NCBI GenBank assembly: GCA_930367205.1
Contig: OV884011.1
Location: 88,087,474 to 88,151,473 of the forward strand
From: Acanthosoma haemorrhoidale
Lineage: Eukaryota > Arthropoda > Insecta > Hemiptera > Acanthosomatidae
DNA length: 64,000 bases
Direction: 5' to 3'
Shown here: one piece after another, positions 12,069 through 25,354 of the stretch
How the letters are laid out: every line of letters begins with the position of its first letter
How positions within the stretch are numbered: position 1 is the first letter of the stretch
Position numbers and translations under genes: made by a program
Notes under the pieces: model-generated
Seen by the model: only the letters and a program-made list of their open reading frames with translations
What the model was told of the DNA's origin: nothing
The model's database searches: none

Positions 12069-12929
12069 TATATATAATTATAGATCCTCAGGCGAATCTA
12101 TTAATAGTATATAGTAGTATATAGAATACCTATTCTACTTCATGAAATAAAAGACTGCCAGGCGCATTGTAGGGACGATCTTGAAGTAACCCTGGATTTG
12201 CTCACTGGAACTTTCCGTTACCTTTTCTTTATACCACGAACATAAACAACCTACATAACCTCGTTTTAACGCTGTAAAAAACCTGACAAAGGACAGTGCT
12301 CTACTTTTATGAGTTGTGTTGATAAAAATTAGTCACAAAGAAACTCTATTAACCTTTTGTTATAACATACAAGGAGCGGGAATAGAATATTTCTGTGTTC
12401 TCGTTGGTAAAATTTGTACATAATACTGGCGCATTACCTAAAACGCCACATTAACAGGATGTCACACAGATATCTGTATATTAAAAATAAAATAAATACT
12501 GGTTGAAAATGAAATGAAAATTGTGTCATATAAATAAAAAGCCGGCACCAACACATTATTGGTTGTTTGTACGACCAGCCCGATGGCAAGTCGCTGAGCT
12601 TTTAGTGGCCGGGATGTTTTAACAAATAAAATTAAATATATTTTTTATCAAAAGTACCGAGAAATATTTTCATATTCTTATAATGAGTTTTAAAAAACAG
12701 AAACAGAGGCCACAGGCTGAAGCTGACATTAGTTTACATAGTTGCTCCACTTTATGTGACTTTCATTATATTTTATATGAAGAATATATATTTTTTTAAT
12801 TTGCTTTTTATTTGTGATATATATTTATTTAATTTAAAAAAATTTAGCCTGGCAGAAAAAAAATGTCAGTTTCGCCTCTTGGAAGCCTATTTATTATATT
12901 GGGCAGGCATCCATTAGAATAGATCAAGC
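12069..12929. other. AT-rich DNA with no recognised gene
   Basis: Noncoding AT-rich sequence. No reading frame or repeat match was recognised. Confidence 0.4.
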
Positions 12930-13990
12930 TATCCTAAGTAAGTAACGAGATCAGCGATAAATTGGAGAAGCTCAAAATTACAGTGAACGCAGGTAAGACT
13001 GACAGCGTAATATACTAAAATCAGAAGGGAAAGAAGCCATTTCCTACTTCCTACACTACGGTATAGCAGAAAAACTTACCAGCAAACAGCTTCATATATT
13101 TAGGACCGACAACTTCGTTTTTGTGGCCATTTCGCCAGCAAGTTAAAACAAATACGCACGAAGTCTTACCAGCTTACAAACCTTCTGACTTCCCACAATC
13201 TATCTCTGCGCCTCAAGCTCATGATGATACTTAGGCCGGGTCTGCTGTAAGGCGCACCGCATTTTAGAAGTGACAGAAACATCCGACATACTGCATTTCA
13301 GCAGCGGAAGAACAGTGAGCTCCACGAAGATTTTGAGCAACCAAATGTGGATGAGTTCGTTCGCCGTAGACATATCAAATTGTGTGATTCGCTGCAATAT
13401 TTAACATACCCCATGTTTAACCTCCCCCCCCCCCCTCTTCGTTTCCCAATCGATGGCAGCAGGCAGTCGAGGCGGGAACGCTCTGTGATTAGGTTAGCTT
13501 TAGGTCCCTATATATAGTCCGAAGGTGAGCCCCATTACCTAGTTCCTTTTACATTAAATAGATTTTTAACAATAAAAAGGTAGATATGTTTGGTTTACAA
13601 AAAATAACTACAATACATAGTGTGCAGTGCATGGAGCCATTTACATCTGATTATATATTATGTTATTGTATGTATTTAATTTTTTAATCAATATAAAATT
13701 AGGGATCGAAACAAAAATCTTAAGTCACAATATTAACTTATGATTGTCACTCTCTCTCCATTTCAAAGGTGAGCCCCATCACCTGGGTCCTGCATTGTAA
13801 TATTCATTTAACAAATTGATTTTTGTTAATTTCTAATAGCTTAAAATGCATGTTAGTAGCATTTCAATACAAGGAGCATACTTCTGCTCAATATGTATTA
13901 TTTTTATATATTTAGTTTTTAATAAATAAATAGGATTTAAGAAACAAATAAAGGGGGGGGGAAGCCTGTCAGTAGTGTTCGGCTCACCTT
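12930..13990 (+). pseudogene. Jockey family B, RT C-terminal relic and 3' UTR
   Basis: The plus strand encodes, over several frames, the end of a jockey-like reverse transcriptase. The marker piece is ITVNAGKTDS near 12980, which sits after the catalytic box, followed by a cysteine-poor tail that resembles the copies at 59.2 kb and 62.1 kb. Near 13350 a segment equivalent to EFVRRRHIK-FDSLQ can be traced. A run of about a dozen C lies at about 13421-13434, inside a stretch coding for prolines in this family. The 3' untranslated region contains the family hairpin AGGTGA-GCCCCA-TCACCT twice, at 13523-13540 (one wobble) and 13767-13784. It is badly decayed and not functional. Confidence 0.6.
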
Positions 13991-13999
13991 TGAACTGCT

Positions 14000-14420
14000 C
14001 ACTGAGCTGCGCTGTTGTTTGCTTCTCTACTCCAACATGGTGTTCTTATTCATTTAGCTATTCCTTCCTAATTCATTACCTTACCACCTCCCCATTCCTT
14101 ACCCTCTGGATCTAGTCTCAGTGCTGCTGACCTCTATAAACCTCCCAGAGGAGTTTCTTGGCTTCTACCCGTCATCCATGCATCTGCCCTTCCACGCTGA
14201 CGACAGTTTCTGGGGTATCACGATCTTCCTAGTGGACTCCCGCTGGGTTCATTCTGCCTCTTTCCGGTTCACACTCGCCTTCAAGATCAGGACGTTTTTC
14301 ACTTACTCTTGGATAGCGGGTATGAACTCCGACCCATTCTAAGACCATGTAAAATTCCTCCCACCTTAATCCCTTCACTCCTGAGAATCGTGCACTGTTG
14401 GGGTGCACCGCTCAATTGAA
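14000..14420 (+). repeat. Interspersed repeat R3, copy 1
   Basis: This segment matches 42400-42775 and 62340-62560 on the opposite strand. Shared blocks include the TCCGGTTCACACTC core near 14265, a TACTC-AACATGG-like start near 14030 and the end around GTGCACTGTTGGGGTGCACC near 14390. A 73-residue open frame (14121-14342) is present but is not conserved as a frame in the other copies. I could not assign the repeat to a class. It lies just after the family B 3' end here and inside a family B copy at 62 kb. Confidence 0.5.
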
Positions 14421-17400
14421 GTCAGTTCATCACACAGAATTTATCTCTTCCTAGGATTAGACTAGTAATGACCCCTTTGGTGGCGTACCCAAAATCCAGT
14501 ACATACAAAAATGTATATAACGGCTATTTACCCATTACAAATAATAGTAAAACGCAGCGTGTGTGTAAAAACATACGTAAGCAAGGTTCATATCGGCTTA
14601 TAATTAACGCAATGCTTCCGGACCCATCATTTAAATAGACATACTAATATGTATTAGAAATAAAGCTTGGAGGCACTCCCAATGTATATTTTATATTTAG
14701 AAGAACAGTAACATAATACAATAACACTTAATTTAATAAACAATAAGGCCGTAAAACATTAAAAAAAAGAGAATAACAACACCCCTGTGAATGATATTAT
14801 CTTTTTTAATTTCTATTCCTTCATTGGTGTACAAACAGTAATGACTGTTTTCTTGTAAATTATGCATCATGTTTTCCATTTTGAATTATTGAAGTAACTT
14901 TTTATATACCTGAGGTTAGTAAAATGATTTATATATTAAGTGTTATTGTTTCGTGTTTTTGTATTATCTTATTGTACTTCTTTATATGTAAATTTATGTA
15001 TCTTATTCTAAATTGCAACCCTGATAATGCCTGGAAACGTTGACTGAGAATTTATTGAGAGATACTCCGATCTTTGCTAACGTACTAAGTACTACTCCTG
15101 CAAAGGTTAATGTTATATATTTGTCATATTGTCTCATTACAATTACCAACCTATTCAGCGAGTACATTCATACTCCAGTCATCAGAGCGACCTGAGATAA
15201 TCCTTCTTCACTAATTATGGAATGTTTTACAAGCACGTGATAGTGTTCGGAGCTAACATATGCAGCGGGGTGGCCATGCTGACAGAACCGAACACCCTTG
15301 ACAGCCCCGATTCCCGGCACGTAGTCACAGATACGTCAACCGCATTTATTTATACTCATTTACAACTTTTCGACATTGTTTTTGCCAAGCCGTGACAGGT
15401 ACCCTTTATCGAACAAGGGAACCGCGGTAATGACAAATAGAATATTGCTGCTACATTGAGACATCTAGGGAAAAACTAATAAAACTAAAACTAACTAAAA
15501 AAAAATAAAATAATCTCACAAAATTTATAATACGATTTGGTTACTAGCTGAAAATTTCAGATACACATCATTGGTGGGCAGTAAACATTATCCTAGCCTA
15601 TGGGCTTCGTCCAATTCCAATCACATCCCAATCCATTCACGCATCGCGCCTTATTTCAGCGAGATATTTTGTCTAGATAGGACATGAAATAGGAAGGGTG
15701 TTGATCGATTTCACGACTCCACAGTAATTTTCTTGTGCTAAACACTATTAAATAGAACACTAATACCAAATTCCGTGTGAGTTTAGAGTGAGTAGTAGGC
15801 GGAGAAAGTGGTAAAAAAGTGGTGGACCCCTAAGGTACTTTTTCTAAGAATAATAGTGCCTATTGTTATATGAATCTGGCAGAAAATTGAATAAAGGAGA
15901 TTGCTAGGGTGCAGGGGAAAGGAGTGAAATGGTCGTGAACCCCTAAGTTTCTGAACTATACCGTTGCCAATTTTTTGTAAATATCGCTAATAGTTGTTTC
16001 TTACTTTATCCATCTATATATCTATATATTCACATTTAGGGGTGAATCACTAGACCTTAATTCTAATTACCCATACTTTATGGCGTCTGAAATTTAGGTT
16101 TTACAATTTAAAAGGTGTTCATATTTTAGTTTGTCTCCATTTACATAAATCAAGTTAGCAATCTATTTGTTACTATACTTCCCTACTACTGATTTTTTAA
16201 TAAAATTCCAGGTGAGGGTCATACTCTTTATAAACTGTTTTGAGCTATCGAAAAAGAATACTTGTCATGGTTCAACAAGGAAGACTTTTGGGTTCTCCCA
16301 ACAGAGTTAATAAAATAATTCAGCATAAGTACAGCAGCATAAAATAATCAATAATAAAAAGTAAATGTGAAATTTGTATTAACAATAGTAATCACAAGAA
16401 TGACAATGTACTGATCATCGAACTCAATTGAACTGCAAGAAGGTGAATGCCTGAAGCCGTCGTTCCAGGCGTTATTCTGAATCATTAAATTTAAAAAATG
16501 GTGTTATGCGAGCTGCTCGAGAAATCTGTCTAGTGGAAAGTATATACTTACGCGATTTTAAAAAATCACAAGTGGCGACATGAGCCTAACAAGTAAGCTA
16601 CATGCAGAGCTGTGAAGACATCTGCGGGCACGTACTAAGAAACTTTCTTATAAGTTGAGGCTTTCTCACATCACCGTTATTTGTGTTATGATAAGATTCA
16701 AATTATAGTACACTTTTCACTCACTCTAGTTATACCATGTGTTGAGGACATGGATGTACTGAGGATATGCTGAGGTAACTCAAAAGAATAACTTTTTTTA
16801 AAGTTACAAAGTTACTTACTTGATTATTTATTAATTAAAATGAGAATTGAACATATTTCACGGTAAGTGGAGTGTCTGTGAATGAGTTATGTTTTTTCAT
16901 TTGAGAGCAAGAGAGCCTAAACACTTAAAAATCAATTACATTCCTACTGAAATTTATATTTATCACCCGAAAATATTATCACGGCCCGCTTCAGCATAAT
17001 TCTGTTATTTTGTGAGATGTTGCGGTTCTTGGATCTCGGATATACGCGATAGAGACAGTGATAAATCTTTGTATCATGCGAGGCACCCACACTCAACTGA
17101 CACCTTTCTTGTTTGTGTGTGAATCTGTATATCCCTTGTTCTTCAGGATATTACATTCAACTAATGTCTCAAATCTTATTTCAAGCAAAGTAAAAACCAA
17201 GCTGTGCTTAGTCTAGAAGATGCTATTTATATGGCTGATTTAGTCACGTATTATTAATTAATAATTAATTTTTTTTTTATTTCATTCATTTGTTAAAACA
17301 AAGAATGTCAACCAGAATCAGTGTCCAAGGACCGTCTTCTAATTAATTCCCGTTTTCTAATTCATTCGATCCTTTTTTATCCCTACAGACTCATTATATC

Positions 17401-18649
17401 TCCTTAGGTAAAGCAATCTGTAATTAAAAAAAAATATTACCATATTGAGTAGGGAATCAAGTTAAATATCTTTTAGAGCTGATTAATAACATATAATGTT
17501 TAGGTAACTGTAATATCACAAAGTCAATAAAACGTGTATACAGCACTAGCTCAATTCGTGTTTTACAACGAGAAGTAATATTTTGAATGTTACTTTAATT
17601 TGATCGCTGGATGGTGCTAAAAATGAAACCATCCTTGAGGTAAATAACAACGTTTCATAACCAATTATCTTCTTGTGATTAAAAAACATCATTGCAATAT
17701 ATAGAGGATGGTTGACAATCGTTTCATTTTTCATCGGCAATAAGCAAAGGAATTCTGGATAAAGCAATGAAGACAAATCATTTGAGGGACGGTAGAATAG
17801 CATAACTGACTATTGGAAAACAATATAATATCTCATCTTATATATAACATATAACAAAAAATTGTTTATAATAAAACACTATTTATTAAAAAATACATAC
17901 CATAAATTAATAAGGCTACTCTGTAAGAGGCTAAACCAGTGTAAATCAACTAAAATGGTAACAAACACAATATAGACAATATAAATGACTAAAGTGGAAC
18001 TAAAAATAAGATTCATTATATTCCCGATTCATTTTTCATTTCCTCCAAAGAAAGGCAAGGAAGATCAATACCTCTGCGCTCGAACACCTTCTAAGCAATG
18101 TACCTCTGTAATACCTTTCTCACTTGTAAGATCCTTTGACAACTCCTACCCTAAGCAATAATTTTCCTGACTTGCTTATTTAGCTCCATTCTTATAAGCA
18201 CACATTATCATATTTTTTGTAAGTATTCTTTCCTTTTCTAGAAACCTGGTAGGTAACCTACTGTCCCTTCACCACATCGCCTTATAAGCAGAGTCTCCAA
18301 AGTTTCCGCTCCTCTCAAGAGAATTTGAAAGAACCCTGCGAAAACATCTCTTGCCGGTGATACTGCATCTTTCAACTTTTGTATCCTTCAAGCAGGGGCA
18401 CCTCGAAGAAGCGGTCTGAATCCTATAACTTGTTACTTATATTATTATACTTATAACATATTGACCACTGACTACTAGGATCTTCTTTGCAACCTTTGCT
18501 AATAACTCACAATCCTTTCATCACGCTATCTCAAATAAATCACCTCACCGAAATAAAGAAATAAAGAATGGTATATCCAATAGTTCATGAACGTAATTAA
18601 AGGGAAATGCGTACACACCACAATCAATCTTCGACGAGGGTTCCACCTT
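14421..18649. other. AT-rich DNA with no recognised gene
   Basis: Long noncoding AT-rich stretch. At 15020-15056 a short CTGATAA, CCTG, GAAACGTT arrangement resembles a collapsed hammerhead core (see findings). The block 15230-15340 is somewhat GC-richer and holds GTGTTCGG and CCGAACAC about 40 bases apart as an inverted pair. The minus-strand frame 17546-17803 shows no motif. Confidence 0.35.
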
Positions 18650-18870
18650 TTTATACATACCTCTCTCTTTCCAGGTCCATCCACCAATTCGATCCACATT
18701 AACCAGTCTGTTGGAGGAATTTCCTCGCGCAAATGGAGGATCGTGGGCTGAATGTGTATGAACATTGGTAAAAAAAATGAGAACATATCCAGAGATTAGA
18801 AATGTATTCTTACATAACAATTACTACTTATGCATAAACAAATTGTAATTTTAAAATACATAAAATCATT
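18650..18870 (+). repeat. Possible jockey family A-variant 3' end
   Basis: The stretch ending at about 18860 (ATTCTTACATAACAATTA, then AAATTGTAATTTT) aligns with the 3' end of the element at 33.8-34.9 kb and more loosely with the family A tails. The upstream part has no recognisable coding sequence. It is probably a short 5'-truncated copy. Its left border is uncertain. Confidence 0.3.
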
Positions 18871-19000
18871 AATCACAATAATAATTCGATAATTCTTATA
18901 CTGATTAGAAAACAACAATGCACGTGTGTAACAAAAAACATCTTTTTTTGCAATCTAAAGAGATGGGATTGCCATACCACTACAAACTATATATATATAT

Positions 19001-20640
19001 AACTTCTTTATTGTGCTAAAATTACAATATGCCTAATTAGGCAATACTTTATTGAGATAAATGTTCTCATTCATACCATATTTACAATTCATCATTCACT
19101 CGCTCACGCATACAATATCTACAAACAGCCCAGAGGCCTCCCAAATCCACATGGTTGTCACCATCCTCGCCTACGAAAGAGGAGGCGAAGTCTTGGGAAG
19201 TCCCCCACGCTCCTCCATCAGCCGCGTCACCGGATACGAACCAGTGGAGGCTGACGAAGAGTGCGGTAGCCACTCATATTTCATATGTCCAGATTGGTAA
19301 GTATAACTTTGTGGATTAGTAATTTATTTTCTATTGAGAGATGGGATGTCCTTTGAAGTAGTCGGTACAGTTGTCCAAAGCGTCTGTTTAGTTCTTGTCT
19401 TTTGAGCCTCCATGTGGGTTCCAGGTCAGTCGTTTGTCGAGATGGAAGCCTAAGTACCGTACTGTCTCGGATACAAGAAAATGAATAGAATTAAAATAAA
19501 CTAGTGGACAAGTCTTGCGACAAAGGGTGAAGGTAATGAGGGGACAGTTTGCTTCATTAACTTTGATCCGCCATTGGTTGCACCAATACTCGATCCCATC
19601 AAGGTGTTTTTTAAAGTTATATGATGCTATATCGGGGTCTGGGTGGGATGACAAGACTGCAGTGTCATCTGCAAATGTGGCCAAGAAGGTAGAGGGAACA
19701 TCAGTGGTGTGTAGGTTATAGAGGACACTGACCTGTGGAACACTGCTTTTATGGGATAGTAGTTACAATATTCTAAACCACAGCGGACTTGGAAGAAGCG
19801 GTAAGAAAGGTAGGACTGTAGGATTAGAAATAAGGTCTGCGGTAAATATCTTTTGAGCTTGTAGAGCAAACCTGCGTGCCAGACCCTGTCAAAAGCTTGA
19901 GCTATATCAAGAAAGGCAGTAGTGCAATACTGTTTGGTTTCAAGGGCTGAGGAGATGTGTTCAATAACGCAAAGGCCTTGTTGAGCAGTGGATTGTCATG
20001 GACGGAAACCAAACTGGCGAGTAGATTCAACAATAGGAAGTGCACGTTTTAACAGGAGTTTCTCAAATATATTTGAGAGGATTGGGAGTGGCTAATTGGA
20101 CGGTAAGATGAGGAGTCATTTGGTGATTTACCGGGTTTGGCGAATAGGACAATAATGGAATGTTTCCAGAGGAGAGGAAAGTGCGTCGTTCAGATAATGC
20201 AATTATATATGTAGGTTAGGAAGATTATGGCTTTTGGAGGTATAGGAGTAATTTTATCAGAAGATATTTGACCTCAGAGGGGTTAACAGCTTTTGGTGAA
20301 AGTGATAGAGGTATAGGTGAAGTGAGGAAATCTGTAACAGTTGTGCTGTGAGTATGATTTTGATGAGAAAGGGGAAGTGTGCAAGTATGGGTAAGATGCA
20401 GAGCAAATTCCTCCGAGCTATCCTCATCCGAAGCCGCCCAGGACCCATCATCACGACAAAGTGGGTGTGAAACAGGATGAAACTTTAGGAATTTTTTAGT
20501 TACATTCCACATCTTCTTTTGAATTGCTGGCAGGTCTTCCATCGAGCTGGCGGCAGGTGTATTTATTTTGGAGGAACGTTGCTATTTCATTGTCATGGCT
20601 TTCGCTTAATAGGCGATGGAGTCGGAGTTGGCCCTAAAGA
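19001..20640 (-). mobile_element. Jockey family A copy, linker and RT, internally deleted
   Basis: Read from 20640 to 19001 on the minus strand this is a 5'-truncated jockey-like LINE. A linker region (105 residues at 20225-20542, including MWNVTKKFLKF) precedes the RT. The RT shows RQFGFRP, then AFLDIAQAFDRVWHAGLL with the first catalytic aspartate, LPQTLFLILQSYLS, and the box FADDTAVLSSHPD near 19660. After it come NQWRIKVNEA and VRYLGFHLDKRL. Then the thumb and C-terminus are missing, and the sequence jumps near 19280 to the long-type 3' UTR and the AATAAAG tail. Frameshifts split the linker, palm and box. It follows a short TA repeat at 18989-19000. A tRNA-like SINE head lies just beyond its 5' side. 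Confidence 0.75.
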
Positions 20641-20740
20641 CCTTGTTCTTTTCTTTTTTTTCAGACATCAGCTGCTGATAAGATATCATTTTTCTAATAT
20701 TTATTATTATATAAATTAATTTTATTTTAAATAAAAACTA

Positions 20741-20814
20741 GGTGCTCTAGGGGAAATTTGAACTCACGAAATTTACGCCAGGGACGTAGACCGTGGCGCT
20801 CGGCTATAGTGCCT
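20741..20814 (-). repeat. tRNA-like SINE head (Leu/Ser-like)
   Basis: On the minus strand this stretch resembles a tRNA of the Ser/Leu type: ATAGCCGAGCGCCACGG as A box, then a variable part and GAGTTCAAATTTC as B box. The ends GGCACTA and TAGAGCACC pair partly. The T arm is weak (CGTGAG against TTTC), so I do not call a functional tRNA. An AT-rich tail continues to about 20690 on the 3' side. The A-box type differs from those at 1461 and 52921, so more than one SINE family may be present. Confidence 0.5.
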
Positions 20815-23800
20815 TATTCACGTCGATCTCTACTGCATGTCCATATCTATAATCCACGAGAACCACGAGCAGGAACTGGCCAATATGGCCGACTTCTCTG
20901 TGTGTTACAATCTAGAAACACACACTGAGGGAGCATGTTAAGTAATTAATCACTTATTGAGGGCTCCCTCGTGAACAGCTCACATAAGTTGCCAGTTAAG
21001 ACAGTTTTAATACGTAATGAGAGCTGAAGTAGGGTGTTATAATTATGGTGCATGCGCTGAAAACTGATTATAAAATAGGTTATCATTATTAAGTGAACAT
21101 ATTATTACAACTAGAGAAAAAGGAACTGATTTATTTTCCTCCACATTATTTATTTAACACATAATTGATATACTTTTTTTTGCTATTTATAATAGATAAG
21201 TAATAATGATTCAAATGTTCACCCATAATTTTCTAGATTCTGGTTCGATTTTATCTTGACGTCATTTCTTCCACAACACAGTATGAATATATTTAAAAGA
21301 TCTTTGACAATATTTAAAACAGTTGCAAAACTGTATAAAAACAAATTTCCTAAAGTATTAGTTACGAATAATTAATGACCAACCTGTCTTTTTTGTTTAT
21401 GCATAAACACTGATAAAAATTCGCAAAGAGTTCTCATCTCATTAAAAAGTTGTTTACTCCGACTTACTTTAATGTAACGTTCTTTCTAAATTTTCCTTCC
21501 ACGTGGACAATGCTATATGAACGTACGCTTGGCCATATCCTCCAAAAAACTTATAACTTCTATCTAAGGTTAAACCCTAATAAACTTCATTCCAATTTTT
21601 GTAGTTGTGCCTAATTATCATTATTATTGTTAATATTATTTTCACTGCCAAAGTTGTTAACGTTTGATTTTCATTGTTTCTTCCTCTTTTTTATGTGCAT
21701 TATAAATTTAAATAGTTTTTTTTAGTAATTGTTAAGTTAGAAGAGTTTTATAATGATGAGGTTTGTGTTATTTTTATGTTAGACCTACAAGTTAGAAGTT
21801 AGAAGCTATATCTCAATTGCTGGTGGCTTGGCTGATAATAGGGCCTTAAAGATGTGTCTGAAATATTTCTTAGTTCAGTGCGATAAAAAATCTTCATGAG
21901 GACTCTCTACGGTCCCTGGGCGCCCTTCTTTCTTAGTCGTATGTTTGGATAGTGTACAGTATTTATTAGCATTATGTCAATTGTTAGTGCATGTGATAAT
22001 TGTGTCCGTTTCTAATTCTTAATTATGTTAAGGGTGTTTTGCAAGCTACTGGTACTTCGTTAATCTGAAGTGGTATTTCCCAATCTGTCGGTTATTTTTC
22101 ATGACATGCTCCTTACCCTATTGTGGTTGTCTGATTAGATGTTTCCTAAAAGTATCATATACAGTACATTTCAAATTGATGGATATTTTAATTGTTAGTT
22201 GTTTTAATTATTAACCACCGATAGTTTGAAACTTAACTGACCTAATTTTCACTTAGCCAAATAATCATAGTGTCTTTCACTCCGTTTCGCCATGAATCCG
22301 GAGTGAAACAGCTAAATTTATTTGTGCTTCCCACAAGTCGCCTCGAATGAATGGCTGTATTGGGTTCACCTTGTGAACATTAAATGGTATGTGATCTCGT
22401 GGCTAGAAGTCGCCTCGCGCGTGACCGAGAAGGTAATGAGCCGCCGGTAGAAAGGTAACCCACTCTTAAGAATATAGGCCAAAGCCCGCTTCACAATGGC
22501 TCGGCAAATTTGTAGCAAGAACGAGACAATATTTTTAAAATATTTGTTTACCGTTTTCAGAACAAGGACGGCAATATGGCCGATTAAGTATGAAAGGACG
22601 TAATGCTTTATCGACAATTCGTGATAATTTTGTCGCTATAACTCGGACATTGAACAAGTGCCTTCACATCAATATGTATTAAAACCCTGAACAACATTAC
22701 AATGTTTGCTTTAGTTGAATTCAGTTCAATATCAATATGTCTTTGAATTCCATTCATTTTTTAGGTGAATGGCGTAGTAAATAAATTAAGTATATAATCT
22801 ATATAAAGTTTTTTATCAAGGTTAAGATCTACATTAGCCCTGCAATTTGTCCCTCCAAATCTTGAAAAAAAGTGGACTGCATGACTTCTTAGTTTTTCTT
22901 CCTTGTATTTGCACTAAAGCATGCGCTTCATTACAAAAACTCGTAGTGCTAAGTTTAAGTACATCAAATACTGTCTAGAAATGAATAATTTAGATTCTCT
23001 TTCTTTCGGATTTTGTAATGGACCGGCAAGTAGAAGAAAATTATTGTCATAAAGACCAGCCTTGGTTATGCTGATTTCGTAAAATAGGCTAATTCGTTTC
23101 CCCTCAGCAAATCAAATGGCTGCTAATAATAGTACTCATCAGATTAATTTAGGTATTTATGAGTAGTGGCTGCTTGAGAGGCATGCGGCCAGCGTCCGGA
23201 AAATATTTTTGAACGAACGAGCTCTTTTAATTACTTTATCTTGAAGTGTTCCCTCCACGTTTTCATTGTCCAACAAACATGTTATTCGGTAATTTCGTGA
23301 TGATTATTGGAAGGAGTTTGACAAATAAATACATGACAACATAGAGTTGTCAAAAGCTCTTGTCCAATAAAAAGTATTTTGTGAAGGATGGAAAATATTA
23401 TTCTTACACCAACCTGCAAGTGGTTGATATTTATTTTTTTACAAATTCACAAATGCCTTATGGTGCATAAATAAAATAGAATCTAAGTGTTTGATTATTT
23501 TTTTCTGCCTCGAAGTAAGGATGGAATTTATTAGCAAGTATTGCTAAGAAGGTTAAACTGAAAAGGTTCTCATTGCACAGCGACTATGTCACTTATTTTT
23601 TCTTTTTCTACATACTTTTCTCGATAAATAGCTTCGATTAAACTGTGCCCGAGTCTTCTCAACAACTAGCCTGGCCAAAAATCAAAAATGGATTTTTACA
23701 GTTTCACGAAACATATCGGCGACTGATCAACAAGTTTATTAGCCAAGAGCAGCAATTGGCGAGTTTCATAGGCCAAGTTAAATCAATGAGAATGAGCGAT

Positions 23801-24135
23801 GTTGTCCATCGAGGCTATAGTTCTTTTATTTGTAGAGAATTATTTTTTCTCAATACTTCCCAAGTATGAGAAATTTTATTTATTTCAAAGGACTCCGGGT
23901 TTCTTTTCGACACCGGAAACTCCCAGGCCGTGTTTCTAAATTATTATAAACAAGTTTCCCAATAATTTACTACCTAGATATCAAACTCTAATCTCTACCG
24001 TTATATTTTTTATGAACAATATCCAGGTTTATGAATTACAATTTCCTTAAAGTGGTTATTAGAGCATAAAGCCAATTAGTATGTCACCATTGACCTCCAG
24101 ACGTTAACCACTTGTCAATTGAGATAATTTTTAGT
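20815..24135. other. AT-rich DNA with a GC-richer patch at 22.26-22.62 kb
   Basis: No gene is recognised. At 22274-22307 TTCACTCCG and CGGAGTGAA form a stem with a loop of about 15 bases. AAGTCGCCTCG occurs twice at about 22335 and 22407. CAATATGGCCGA occurs near 20881 and 22571. These could be parts of an unknown repeat or regulatory region, but nothing ties them together. Confidence 0.3.
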
Positions 24136-24281
24136 CAAAAATAAATCTTGAAGAATACAATTTTGAATACTGCCTTGTCTATCTATAATCAAGTGAGTAC
24201 AGGTTCTGCAGCCATACATACTAAATTACACATGTATATTATAAATCACAGCCAACAGTGACTGCGGGAGAGAAATCCATT
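24136..24281 (+). repeat. Direct repeat D, copy 1
   Basis: This 146-base stretch, which begins CAAAAATAAATCTTGAAGAA and ends with GACTGCGGGAGAGAAATCCA, recurs at 24711-24856 with few differences. It could be a local duplication or the terminal repeats of a very small LTR-type element, but the ends do not show the TG...CA pattern of LTRs. Confidence 0.7.
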
Positions 24282-24710
24282 TATCAGGGACAGGTAGTTA
24301 TTTCGCAATCTGCAGATCCGCTGAAAATAAAATAAAAAATACCACTCAATGTGCTAAACCCTAAAAGTGTGGCTCAACGAGGTGAAGTCATCCTCTATTA
24401 AAGCTTTATCTATGGCTTCGCTTGTTTTCTGCTCTTCTGCTTTGTTTGCAAATCGTAACCAACAGCGTTTTACTCATAGCGGAATATACGTCGAATATGT
24501 GGTAATGATTAATAAGGTTTAAAAAAACAATGATAGTGTAACAGTGGATATTATTTATTCGGATTATTTCATGCCATTCATATATTTATCAATGGTAATC
24601 AAGATCAGATTGAGTTTATTGAACTGTATTAAATATTAAATTAGTTAACTGCACAAATACTAGAGATAGAACAGTCTTTGGAAACATGTAGAATGGGAAT
24701 CCTACATACT

Positions 24711-24856
24711 CAAAAATAAATCTTGAAGAATCCAATTTTGAATACTCCCTTCTCTATCTATAATCAAATGAGTACAGGTTCTGCAGCCATACATACTAAA
24801 TTTCACATGTACATTATAAATCACAGCCCAACAGTGACTGCGGGAGAGAATCCACA
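24711..24856 (+). repeat. Direct repeat D, copy 2
   Basis: Second copy of the 146-base repeat, starting 575 bases after the first. The pair encloses about 430 bases of AT-rich, noncoding sequence. An open frame of 118 codons begins just after it (24878-25234). Its protein has no recognisable domain. Confidence 0.7.
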
Positions 24857-24877
24857 TAGAATAACATACCGACTTAA

Positions 24878-25234
24878 TTGATCACCAACTTAACAAGACT
24901 TTGGGTAACAAGTAAAATTTCATGTGGTATACGAAACAGACTCATTCCTTGCATCATACAATTACCAAAGAAAGGACCAAAAATAAGTCCAATCTATCTT
25001 ATACCTGTGCCTGTACGAAAGGACAATCATGTAATAACCACAACTATTGTAACTCCTACTCCTTTCATTCAGTATTACGATTATATTGATGTATATTTAA
25101 CTTTTAATTTATCATATGTATTCAGTATAAGTAATAGTGCCTTACCTATACACTTATCCTTCTCCTCTATTATTAAGTTAGATAATAAGGAAATTATTTA
25201 TAACCAAATTGAGAAAAATGTATTAAGAAACTAA
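24878..25234 (+). CDS. Unrecognised open frame, 118 codons, doubtful
   Basis: The longest open frame in this part that is not a transposon fragment. The product is rich in isoleucine, has no signal peptide or catalytic motif that I can see, and contains no clear membrane segment beyond a moderately hydrophobic middle. It starts just after direct repeat D and ends about 120 bases before repeat R1. In a 64-kb AT-rich eukaryotic window one frame of this size is not surprising, so I regard it as more likely chance than gene. Confidence 0.12.
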   Translation: MITNLTRLWVTSKISCGIRNRLIPCIIQLPKKGPKISPIYLIPVPVRKDNHVITTTIVTPTPFIQYYDYIDVYLTFNLSYVFSISNSALPIHLSFSSIIKLDNKEIIYNQIEKNVLRN

Positions 25235-25354
25235 TGTATTGTATATAAAACATGTTATTATATATCACCATCCTGCCCAGGACTTTAGGAATTAAAAACG
25301 GGAGATGTTTCATAATGCTGTGAATAAGTGGAAGGGGCTTCAACAGAACCCTTG

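Noticed and set aside
24136..24856. Miniature LTR retrotransposon
   Set aside because: The spacing is right, but terminal TG...CA, a primer-binding site and a target duplication are missing. It was kept only as a direct-repeat pair.
24878..25234. Host gene exon
   Set aside because: It is 118 codons with no domain, no splice context and no composition shift. It is listed only as a doubtful frame.
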